From positions 1 to 29,022 of the forward strand of contig DASRYH010000039.1 of assembly GCA_035687245.1 (NCBI GenBank): 29,022 bases of DNA. Direction: 5' to 3'. The DNA is from DASRYH01 sp035687245. GTDB lineage: Bacteria > Actinomycetota > Coriobacteriia > Anaerosomatales > PHET01. Below, piece after piece: positions 1 to 6,941 of this stretch. Every line of letters begins with the position of its first letter. Position 1 is the first letter of the stretch. The notes below the pieces were generated by a model that saw only the letters and a list, made by a program, of their open reading frames with translations, was not told where the DNA came from and did no database searches. The translations under genes were made by a program, and so were the position numbers.

Positions 1-1734
1 CGACTGCGACAGCGTGCTCACCGGCGAGTGCCCGTAGCTGCCCGCGTAGACCCACCAGTAGGAGGTCTGGAAGCCCGGGTCGTTGACGACCTGAGGCAGC
101 TTCACGCGCAGCTGCTCTATGACCTGTTCGGCGACGCCGAATACAACGGCCAGCACGAGGAAGCGGTTCCACAGGATGATCGACTGCGGCGGTGCCTCTT
201 CGAGGCGGCTGAAATCCTTGAGGAAGTCGCGCACGGCCACGTAGGTGCGCTGGAGCTCGGCGCCTTCGACGCTTCGGCGCTTCATGAGGATGGCGAAGAC
301 GCCCATGCCGATTCCCGCCGGCACACTGAGGCACGCGGGCCCGAACGAGCCGGCCCATGCAGCGCCGAAGATGCCGGCGATGGCCACGAAGAGCGCTGCC
401 ATCGCCACGCCGATCTGCCAGCCGAAGCTGTCGCCGTCGAAGAACCCCATCGAGTCGGCCTGTGCTTCGGCAGCGGACTTCCACGTCTTGACCGCCTCAG
501 AGAAGCTCTCCGCGTGAGCCTTCGCGTATGCCTCGATCTCGGTGAGTGCGAAGCTCGGGCGGCCGCCGGCCACCTTGTCGAAGAGGATGCCAAGCAGCTG
601 CTTGTCGAGGTCGGTAGCCTGCGCTTCCTTCTCGGGCACGCGCTCGAGCGTGAACGTCTGCTCCTGCCCGCCGAAGAGGCCTCCCTTGTCGACCGTCGCG
701 GGTGCCATGCGCACGACTCCCTTGTCGGCGAGGTCCATGAGCGTGGCGGCGATCTCAGTGTCGGTCACCGTGCCGTAGTTCCACAGCGCGCCTACGACCG
801 CAGGGTGCAGGTCAGGCCGCGGGTCCTCGCGGAAGTACTGCCCCTGAAACGTCGGCTTTGGGTCTTTGCCGTGCTTGAGCCACGCCCACGCAGCGAAGAA
901 GATGCCGCCGAAGGAGAGCAGAACGGTAACCGTCCAGATCGCTCCCATCATCAGGCGGGCCTTCGTGCGTTTCGCGTTCGCCTCGCGCGCGAGCTTGCCT
1001 TCGGCGTCCATGACCTCTTGGCGGTGCGCCACCTGAAGAACGGTCGCCGACGGAAGCGATTCCGCCGGGTAGAGGATGCGCGCCTCGACAAACGTACTCG
1101 CGGGCAGGTTCGGGACCTCGAGGGTGACCGTGCCGTCCCCAGCGATACTCACCACGCCGGTAAGCGGGCCATGCGCCCACGCCTTCACGTCGGCCTTGGC
1201 AAGCTCCGCCGGCGGCTTGATGGCGACCGATACGTTGCCGACGCCTTGCTCCCACTCCCGGCCGATAGGCTGCCAGTAGAGCTCACCGCAGTCGAGGTAG
1301 CGCTTGGCGCCGCCCTTCACGCGGTAGGTGAGCGCGAAGGTGGCTTCGGCGTTCGACGTGCGGTGATACGCATGAATCTCGACCTGCGCGGCTTCTTGGA
1401 CGACGTAGTACTGCCCATCCGGCCGCGAATCAAGTGAGGTCGGGTCCTCTGTCAGCGTCAGGTCGCGGGCCACGGGCGACAGCTGCCGAACGCCCGCAAT
1501 CTCGTAGCCGTCGGTGAACGCCTTCGGGAAGTTCCAGAAGACCTGGGTGTAGTCGCCGGAGAAGTCGTAGGTCCGCTCCTCAGTGACGTCGAGGTCACCG
1601 TTGGGCTGCACCTGCGCGTGGATCGCGACCTTCGGCATCGAGTAGGACTTTGCCAGCGCGCTGCCGGGCAAGACAAGCGCCAGCGCGACCACGAGCAGTG
1701 CAACGATGCTCAGCCTACGCAGGTACCGACTCAT
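1..1734 (-). CDS. DUF2207 (YciQ-like) membrane protein, 3' end outside window
   Basis: Translating the minus strand from the ATG at 1734 gives 578 uninterrupted residues running off the left edge. Residues 1-28 form a signal peptide (positive start, then a run of L/V/A, ending ALA). The next 230 or so residues are a beta-rich extracytoplasmic domain opening with YSMPKVAIHAQVQPNGDLDV, the usual DUF2207 opening, in which a polymer-like 'write, then energise' pattern is not evident. A transmembrane segment lies near residues 261-285, a second hydrophobic pair near 440-482, and a cytoplasmic region between them. The last visible residues resemble the stretch that precedes the Gly/Ser-rich tail of this family. 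Function is unknown in the family. The start overlaps the tadA stop by one base (TGATG), which implies translational coupling. Family assignment is from recognised layout, not a search. Confidence 0.82.
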   Translation of the reverse strand, partial: MSRYLRRLSIVALLVVALALVLPGSALAKSYSMPKVAIHAQVQPNGDLDVTEERTYDFSGDYTQVFWNFPKAFTDGYEIAGVRQLSPVARDLTLTEDPTSLDSRPDGQYYVVQEAAQVEIHAYHRTSNAEATFALTYRVKGGAKRYLDCGELYWQPIGREWEQGVGNVSVAIKPPAELAKADVKAWAHGPLTGVVSIAGDGTVTLEVPNLPASTFVEARILYPAESLPSATVLQVAHRQEVMDAEGKLAREANAKRTKARLMMGAIWTVTVLLSFGGIFFAAWAWLKHGKDPKPTFQGQYFREDPRPDLHPAVVGALWNYGTVTDTEIAATLMDLADKGVVRMAPATVDKGGLFGGQEQTFTLERVPEKEAQATDLDKQLLGILFDKVAGGRPSFALTEIEAYAKAHAESFSEAVKTWKSAAEAQADSMGFFDGDSFGWQIGVAMAALFVAIAGIFGAAWAGSFGPACLSVPAGIGMGVFAILMKRRSVEGAELQRTYVAVRDFLKDFSRLEEAPPQSIILWNRFLVLAVVFGVAEQVIEQLRVKLPQVVNDPGFQTSYWWVYAGSYGHSPVSTLSQS

Positions 1735-2195
1735 CACGAACCTTCTCTCAGTCGCCGAAAGAACGCGCGAAGCATGTCAGCGGACTCAGTCTCGAGGCAG
1801 CCGGAGGCGACCTCGAAGCGGTGGTTGAGACGGGAGTCGCTGGAAAGGTCGTAGAGCGTGCCGAGCGCACCGGCCTTCGGGTCGGGCGCGGCGTACACGC
1901 AGCGAGCGACGCGCGCCTGGTGCATGAGCCCCGCGCACATCGGGCAGGGCTCGAGCGTCACGTAGACGGTGCAGTCTGAGAGTCGCCACCTCTCGAGCTT
2001 GCGCGATGCCTCGCGGATCGCGATGAGTTCGGCGTGACCGGCAGGGTCGTGGTCGATCTCCCGGCGGTTGTAGCCCGAGGCCACCACTGCGCCCTCGCAG
2101 ACCACGACCGCGCCGATGGGCACCTCGCCCAGCGATTCTGCAACGCGCGCCTGTTCGAGCGCCATCGCCATGAACATCTCGTCGGTGTGCTCCAC
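1734..2195 (-). CDS. tadA: tRNA(adenine34) deaminase TadA
   Basis: Zinc-dependent cytidine-deaminase-fold enzyme that converts A34 to inosine in the anticodon of tRNA-Arg(ACG), a tRNA encoded twice in this window. From the GTG at 2195 the protein has 153 residues, normal for TadA. The active-site signature is complete: HAE with the zinc ligand H54 and proton shuttle E56, and PCPMC with zinc ligands C84 and C87. Near the N terminus VPIGAVVV is the usual substrate-pocket strand. The GTG at 2195 is preferred because GGGAGGGG lies about ten bases upstream; another in-frame GTG at 2231 would add 12 residues but has a poorer ribosome site. The stop overlaps the start of the DUF2207 gene by one base. 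A 76-bp gap separates it from the TiaS-like gene, so it may have its own promoter. Confidence 0.93.
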   Translation of the reverse strand: MEHTDEMFMAMALEQARVAESLGEVPIGAVVVCEGAVVASGYNRREIDHDPAGHAELIAIREASRKLERWRLSDCTVYVTLEPCPMCAGLMHQARVARCVYAAPDPKAGALGTLYDLSSDSRLNHRFEVASGCLETESADMLRAFFRRLREGS

Positions 2196-2271
2196 TTGTG
2201 TGTCCCCTCCCAGCACCCGATGATTCCACACTCACCGTCGGGGGGAAAGCGGGCCGGGCGGGTGCGCGGCT

Positions 2272-3012
2272 TCAGGGCTTGGCGACTTCGCCTTCGGCGG
2301 TCTTCGGGCGCTTCCCGATGGCCAGCCAGCGGCCCGGACCCTCGAGCGTCACCGGCAGACAGGGCCTGCCACCCCACAGGCGCGGGCGTAGCCAGCTACC
2401 CGTGGCGATGATGTCGGAGGGCTTCGGCGAGACGACGTTTCGGTCCACGGGCAGCACCATCATTCCGTCTGCCTCGATCTCGCCGACGGTGACCTCAGCC
2501 GGGTACTCGCGCAAGCCGCCGAACTCCACGAAGCGGCCCGACCAGCCCCACGCTGTGAGCCCAACCCCGGCCGCCGCGCCGATGATGCCGTCGTTGGTGC
2601 CGCCGTGCCCCGAGAGGTGCGCACCATCTGCCGCCACGCGTGCGAGGTTCTGAGTCACTACCTCAATCGCAGCCCTCTTGCCGAAGGCGACGAGCTTGGC
2701 GAGCGCCGGGTTGTCGTCGGCGACCACGCACAAGCCGGGGTCGCTCCCCTCGATGAAGTTACGGGCGATGTGTTCCGCTCCGCGGCGTATGAGCTCTGGT
2801 ACGAAGCTGGCATCCGGCGCTTCGACGATCGCGCAGGCGGAGCTGTTGTGCGACGTGTAGGGAATCGCCGGGTCAACGAGGAGTTGCTGGCGCACGACGC
2901 CCCATAGCGTGCATCCCCTCGGCAGCTCGTGTTCGAACCAGCGAACGAGCTTGCCGGTGCCGCGGTCGGCGTCGATGGTGTCGGTGTCGTCGAAACAGAC
3001 GAAGATGCGCAT
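2272..3012 (-). CDS. TiaS-like protein lacking the C-terminal RNA-binding domains
   Basis: The 246-residue product starts MRIFVCFDDTDTIDADRGTG. FDDTDT followed by GTG resembles the N-terminal nucleotide-binding motif of archaeal TiaS (tRNA-Ile2 2-agmatinylcytidine synthetase, motif DDTDS). The middle segment GGTNDGIIGAAAGVGL, about residues 140-155, resembles the TiaS ferredoxin-like domain block (GLIGALAAIG). Archaeal TiaS is about 420 residues with extra OB-fold and zinc-ribbon domains that bind tRNA; both are absent here, so agmatinylation of tRNA is doubtful. The ATG at 3012 has the ribosome site AGTAGGAGA and is chosen over an upstream in-frame start at 3045 that would overlap the preceding gene. 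It follows the DUF2149 gene by eight bases, so it belongs to that operon. The role is unknown: a nucleotide-binding protein serving the membrane complex, or a tRNA-related enzyme next to tadA, are both possible. Confidence 0.7.
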   Translation of the reverse strand: MRIFVCFDDTDTIDADRGTGKLVRWFEHELPRGCTLWGVVRQQLLVDPAIPYTSHNSSACAIVEAPDASFVPELIRRGAEHIARNFIEGSDPGLCVVADDNPALAKLVAFGKRAAIEVVTQNLARVAADGAHLSGHGGTNDGIIGAAAGVGLTAWGWSGRFVEFGGLREYPAEVTVGEIEADGMMVLPVDRNVVSPKPSDIIATGSWLRPRLWGGRPCLPVTLEGPGRWLAIGKRPKTAEGEVAKP

Positions 3013-3020
3013 GTACTCTC

Positions 3021-3380
3021 CTACTTGCTTCCCTCGGGGACCCACACGACCTGGCCGTCCTGTAGGCGGTAGACAGTTCCGATTGCCGTGCCCATGCCGC
3101 CGGCAGTATCACTGGTAGCTTTGAGCCGCTTGATCTCGCGGCCGCTCTTCTGGATGAGCTCCATGCTCGCCGTGCCGGGATTCTTCACGATCGTCATATC
3201 TTCGTTGGAGAGCAGCTCCTCGAGGCCGAAGCCGGACAGCGCCACGATGAGGAATCCGACGCCGATGAGGATGGCGACGTCGAACAGGTTCGCCATCGGC
3301 TCCATCGGGTCACCGTGCCGGTCGGGGATCAGCCGCTTCTTGCGCTCGAGCAGCGAGCCGGTCTCGGGTTCAAGAGGCAT
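3021..3380 (-). CDS. DUF2149 / ExbD-like single-pass membrane protein
   Basis: A 119-residue protein with a cytoplasmic N terminus rich in charged residues, one transmembrane helix at about residues 33-50 (FDVAILIGVGFLIVALSG) and a C-terminal domain of about 70 residues outside the membrane. Asp34 at the start of the helix sits where ExbD/TolR carry their proton-path aspartate. The pairing with a MotA/TolQ/ExbB-type gene immediately upstream (MotA-type stop at 3384, three bases before this ATG) is the arrangement I associate with DUF2149. I infer a proton- or sodium-driven stator-like complex. GGGAG and GTGAGG lie before the ATG inside the end of the upstream gene. The energised partner is not known; the propeller protein and the S-component-like protein of the same operon are candidates. 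Confidence 0.78.
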   Translation of the reverse strand: MPLEPETGSLLERKKRLIPDRHGDPMEPMANLFDVAILIGVGFLIVALSGFGLEELLSNEDMTIVKNPGTASMELIQKSGREIKRLKATSDTAGGMGTAIGTVYRLQDGQVVWVPEGSK

Positions 3381-3383
3381 GCC

Positions 3384-4028
3384 TCACGCTCCCATCCGGT
3401 CGAAGACGTACTCGATGTCGACGACGTCTTGCTGGTAGTAGCGGTCGCGCACCGTGGTCACGAGGTAGCCCAGCGCGCCGATGAGCAGGCCAACGACCGT
3501 CGTGGAGAAGGCGACGACGAGCTTGTCTGCGAGCACGTTCACGTCGCCGCGCGCAAGTGCTACGAGCGCGGGGCTGATCGGGATAAGCGTCGTCATCAGG
3601 CCGAGGATCGGGCCCATGCGGATGAGCAGGCGTGTCATCTCCAGCGCGCGGCTCGCCTCGAGCTCCGCGTCGGCGATCGCTTTGAGGATGCGGGTACGCG
3701 AGAGGTCGCTGCCGTCCCCGAGGGTCTGGCGGGCACGTCGGGCTACGGGGCTGCCTTCGTTCGCCTTCAGGAACGTCATGACGACGGTGGGGTCTTTCGC
3801 GGTCGCCGTGCCGACCGCTGCCCTTGCGACAGCGTCGACGTCGATTCGGCGCCTGCGCATGAGCCGCTTGATGCTCTCGACGGTGAACCTCCCCGTCTCG
3901 AAGACGGCGTAGGCCAGAGCGATCATCTCGATCACCAAGATCGGGTAGAAGATCGCGGTGCCCACTCCGTAGGCGATCGCCTCAGGGTGGGTCACGTAGT
4001 AGGTGAGCATCTGGAAGAACTGCGACAT
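3384..4028 (-). CDS. MotA/TolQ/ExbB proton-channel family protein
   Basis: A 214-residue integral membrane protein with three predicted helices (about 20-42, 135-157, 168-190) and a charged cytoplasmic loop between the first and second, the topology of ExbB/TolQ/MotA. The segment RMGPILGLMTTLIPISPALV resembles the family block in which a proline-bounded helix and Thr residues line the ion path. The ATG at 4028 is chosen because GGAGC precedes it; a longer in-frame version would run into the upstream gene. It starts one base after the stop of the propeller gene and is followed after three bases by the DUF2149 gene, so the two are almost certainly made together. In known systems such a pair turns the ion gradient into force on an extracytoplasmic partner. 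No TonB-like gene is visible in this window. Confidence 0.88.
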   Translation of the reverse strand: MSQFFQMLTYYVTHPEAIAYGVGTAIFYPILVIEMIALAYAVFETGRFTVESIKRLMRRRRIDVDAVARAAVGTATAKDPTVVMTFLKANEGSPVARRARQTLGDGSDLSRTRILKAIADAELEASRALEMTRLLIRMGPILGLMTTLIPISPALVALARGDVNVLADKLVVAFSTTVVGLLIGALGYLVTTVRDRYYQQDVVDIEYVFDRMGA

Positions 4029-4029
4029 C

Positions 4030-5877
4030 TTAGCTCCGTCCGAACACGTTGAAGGAAGTGCGAGCCATTGCGCCTGCGAACCCGGAGACGGGAGCGGCCC
4101 CGGTTCCAGCGCCGAACAGGAAGAAGACCGCCACGACGCCAAGGGCGACGCCGCGATTTCGAGACGAGACGCGATCTGAGCCTGACACGCCCGGGCCAGA
4201 CGCCGTGGGGTTACGCGCTGAGGACTGCTTCATTACGCTGCCCTCGACCTGCTGCGGGCCGGCGGTCAGCGCCACCGAAGCACCCGTGCTCGTCATCGGG
4301 CCTCCGCTGATGCCAAGGCCCCCAGGAGTCCCGGTCGAAAACGTCGAGGCCCCCGGGACGAGAGTCGGGACTGTGGTGCCGATTCGGGTGCCCAGGCCGA
4401 CCTTTCGGCGGGGCTTGGAGTGGCCACTGCTGCCCGAACTCGAACCGGTACCCGTGCCGCCCGAGGTGCTGGAGTCAGTGGCGGTGGAGCCACCTGTAGG
4501 CGTCGTGCCGGGCACGTAGACGTCGTAGCCGATGCGGATGTCGCGCAGCACGGGGGTGTAGGCGCTCGTGGTTGCGAGAAGAACGCGGTAGCGAACCAGC
4601 GTCGCCGTCGTCTTCGCCGGCAGAGTGCCGTCCGCTTTCGGCGACTTCCAGGCGCCGCCGTCGAGCGAGTACTCGACCTTCGCCGACGTGCCCTCGGGAG
4701 TCTCTGCGGTCAACACGATCGAGGACACCGTCTTGCGCACGCCGGGCAGGCCCAGCGCGAGCGCCTCAGAGGTCAGCGAGCCGGACCGGGCGTAGCCGAT
4801 CTCTATGACGCGGCTGTTCTGCTGGTCGGAGACGAGTGAGCCCTCTTCGGTCCGCTGGATGCTGCGGAGCTTGCCGAGGTCGCTCCCCTCGCCGTTCTCG
4901 GCGCCGGTACCGTACCAGTCCACCACTGAACCCGCCGGCGATATCTCAAGCACTCGGCCGCCGTCTTCCTCGCCGATCAGAGTGTTGCCGTTCGCGAGCC
5001 TGCGCGCCGACGATGGCTTGAACAGGTGTGTCGTGTCGGTGCCACTCACTCCCGTCACGCCGAACTGCCAGCGAATCTGCTTGTCGGGCGTGACCTCGAT
5101 GACACGCTCGCCTTTGTAGACCTGATCGCTGGAGTCGGCGATGAGCACAGAGCCGTCGGGCAGCGCCTCGGCGAATCGCGGCGAAGCGAGCTGGTCGGGT
5201 CCCGTGCCGCCAACCCCATTCTGGCCGTACTGCCACACGACGCTAGCGGCGGTGTAGCCCCAGTTGGGCTTGCCGGGGTCGTAGTCGGAGGTGCGCACCT
5301 TCATGACCCGGTTGCCACCGCGGTTGTCCACGATCAGCGTGGTGCCGTCCGGCAGCCTTTCGGCGAAGAAGGGGTCGGCCAGGTTGCCTGGTGCCGTCGA
5401 GTTCCTGGTCGCACCGTACTGCCACACGACGCGCTTGTCGGGCGTGACCTCGATGACGCGATCGATAGCACGGTCGGTCACGAGAGTGTTGCCGTTGGCC
5501 AGCCGCTTGGCCGCGTAGGTGTACTCGAGATCGGTGTTGTCGCCGTTACGCGTGTAGGACCAGACGGTCGACTTGCCTCGAGTGACCTCGGCGATGACGT
5601 TGTCACGCGAGGTGATGAGCGTGTTGCCGTTGGCCAGCCGCTCGGCGAAGAACGGGTCGAAGCCAGCTGTTGTGCGCCGGTACTCCCAGAGTACTGAGCG
5701 CACCAGTGCGAGTCCGGGCGCGCCCTTCACGCTGCGCACCGACGCGCCCTCGGTAGCGGCCACGCTGTAGGCAGACGCGCCGCCCTCCACCCACGTCCGT
5801 GCCGCGAGCGCCTGGCCCGGAGCTGCGAGGAGCACCGCGAATGCGAGGGCCGCCGCCGCAAGGATTCCGCGCCTCAT
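4030..5877 (-). CDS. Secreted, C-terminally membrane-anchored beta-propeller protein
   Basis: A 615-residue protein with a signal peptide (residues 1-26, ending ALA). About six repeats follow, each containing a phrase such as FAERLANGNTLI, then a turn, then RVIEVTPDKRVVWQYG. This is an NHL/PQQ-like or arylsulfotransferase-like propeller spanning about residues 70-365. Next comes a domain at about 380-455 containing VEYSLDGGAWKSP, resembling beta-sandwich modules. A Ser/Thr/Gly-rich linker follows, and finally a hydrophobic helix near residues 575-600 that should anchor it in the membrane. The ATG overlaps the stop of the upstream membrane gene (ATGA) and its stop is one base from the MotA-type start. 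No catalytic residues are evident, so a scaffold or ligand-binding role is more likely than an enzyme. I cannot name the ligand. Confidence 0.8.
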   Translation of the reverse strand: MRRGILAAAALAFAVLLAAPGQALAARTWVEGGASAYSVAATEGASVRSVKGAPGLALVRSVLWEYRRTTAGFDPFFAERLANGNTLITSRDNVIAEVTRGKSTVWSYTRNGDNTDLEYTYAAKRLANGNTLVTDRAIDRVIEVTPDKRVVWQYGATRNSTAPGNLADPFFAERLPDGTTLIVDNRGGNRVMKVRTSDYDPGKPNWGYTAASVVWQYGQNGVGGTGPDQLASPRFAEALPDGSVLIADSSDQVYKGERVIEVTPDKQIRWQFGVTGVSGTDTTHLFKPSSARRLANGNTLIGEEDGGRVLEISPAGSVVDWYGTGAENGEGSDLGKLRSIQRTEEGSLVSDQQNSRVIEIGYARSGSLTSEALALGLPGVRKTVSSIVLTAETPEGTSAKVEYSLDGGAWKSPKADGTLPAKTTATLVRYRVLLATTSAYTPVLRDIRIGYDVYVPGTTPTGGSTATDSSTSGGTGTGSSSGSSGHSKPRRKVGLGTRIGTTVPTLVPGASTFSTGTPGGLGISGGPMTSTGASVALTAGPQQVEGSVMKQSSARNPTASGPGVSGSDRVSSRNRGVALGVVAVFFLFGAGTGAAPVSGFAGAMARTSFNVFGRS

Positions 5878-6473
5878 GACGCGTCCTCCAGCCGGGCCGG
5901 GACGGCGCTACCTGCCGAAGGTGCGGGCGCTGCGACTCCGGCCCTGCGCAGCCGGCCGAGTACGAGCGAGCCAGCCAGCCCGCCCAGCCCGCCAAAGACG
6001 AGGTGTGTCACGGCCGACACGCCCAGCCCAAGCGCAAGGTAGCCGGCCGAGATGCCCATCGCTCGGCCGATCAGGTAGGACGCCGCCAGCTTGCTCATGT
6101 TGGCGGCAGCACCGACCACCGTCGCGGTGAGGGGGCTGTCGAGCCGACCGCCTAGCAGCGGCGTGAGCACATCGGTGAGAAGCCCTGGCACGAAGTACTT
6201 GATGCCGACGAGCGGCCCTTCGCTGCCCGGCAGGAAGATGGACGCCAGTACCGCGCTGACCAGCCCGATGAGAGTGCCGGCACCGCGCTTGCCCACCGCC
6301 CCTGTTCCGATGATGAGCAGGGCCATCCAGAACAGTCCCGAGTGACCAGGCACTCGAATCGGAATGCGGAGGTAGAACTTGGCCGCCACGATGAGCGCGC
6401 CAACAAGGGCGATGACAAGGCGGTCTCTAAGCGAGAGCCCCCAGACGACGGATGATGAGCGCGGCGTGCTCAT
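5874..6473 (-). CDS. ECF-transporter S-component-like membrane protein
   Basis: A 199-residue, mostly hydrophobic protein with five or six predicted helices, the size and layout of substrate-specific (S) components of energy-coupling factor transporters. Typical small-residue-rich stretches include GALIVAAKFYLRIPI near the N terminus and a Gly-rich helix near residue 165 (HLVFGGLGGLAGSLVLG). The ATG at 6473 overlaps the upstream stop by four bases (ATGA); the reading frame stays open upstream to 6533, but that would extend into the preceding gene. No EcfA ATPase or EcfT gene is present here, so it must share a module encoded elsewhere or be energised another way, possibly by the MotA/DUF2149 pair two genes downstream. 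The substrate is unknown. Confidence 0.72.
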   Translation of the reverse strand: MSTPRSSSVVWGLSLRDRLVIALVGALIVAAKFYLRIPIRVPGHSGLFWMALLIIGTGAVGKRGAGTLIGLVSAVLASIFLPGSEGPLVGIKYFVPGLLTDVLTPLLGGRLDSPLTATVVGAAANMSKLAASYLIGRAMGISAGYLALGLGVSAVTHLVFGGLGGLAGSLVLGRLRRAGVAAPAPSAGSAVPARLEDAS

Positions 6474-6922
6474 CGGACCTCGAGCCGTTCCACGTCGCGC
6501 ACGCGGTCTTCCCACGCGATGTCGGGTCCGCACACCTTCGCGGTGCCTCGCACGGCGAAGTCGAGCAGCACGTCCTCATCGATGGCGGCACGCTTCAGCA
6601 CGAGCCGGCCATCGTCTCGGACACCTTGGCCGACCACGGTGACCGTATTGAACCGCTTGACGCCAGCTGCCTTCAGCACCGACAGCACACTCGGGCCCTC
6701 CTGCGGCTGGCCCTGCATCGCCACGCGCCGCTTCGGCAGCTTCGCAAGCTCCGCCGAAGTGAACGAGCGCAGGACGCTTCCGCCATCGGTGACTTCGATG
6801 CGATAGCCACCCGACGCCGCCTGCTCTTTGCGGGCGTTGGCGTCGACAGCCCACGCGGCAGTGACCGCCGCCGCGAGTGCGGCGACGGTCACTGTGAGTG
6901 CGATGAACTGCTTGCGGGTCAT
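6470..6922 (-). CDS. Small exported protein resembling an oxidoreductase molybdopterin-binding-domain fragment
   Basis: A 150-residue protein with an N-terminal signal or anchor helix (about residues 5-26, ending AWA) and a globular part that begins YRIEVTDGGSVLRSFTSAEL. The order 'LAKLP...VAM...G...GPSVLSVLKAAGV' recalls the front of Oxidored_molyb domains, in which a leucine-rich 'L.aLP' helix precedes a G-x-x-L-x-x-x-L-x-x-A-G turn. The molybdopterin-binding cysteine of sulfite-oxidase-like enzymes is not evident and the domain is short. A non-catalytic binding module is therefore more likely. The ATG at 6922 is preceded by GGGAGA and lies 19 bases after the stop of the FN3-protein gene. 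It overlaps the S-component-like gene by four bases. I do not recognise a specific family. Confidence 0.66.
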   Translation of the reverse strand: MTRKQFIALTVTVAALAAAVTAAWAVDANARKEQAASGGYRIEVTDGGSVLRSFTSAELAKLPKRRVAMQGQPQEGPSVLSVLKAAGVKRFNTVTVVGQGVRDDGRLVLKRAAIDEDVLLDFAVRGTAKVCGPDIAWEDRVRDVERLEVR

Positions 6923-6941
6923 TTTCGTGTGCAGTATCTCC

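Noticed and set aside
28..1437. A 469-residue plus-strand open frame opposite the DUF2207 gene
   Set aside because: It is antisense to a coherent membrane protein, is composed of charged low-complexity residues and has no ribosome site.
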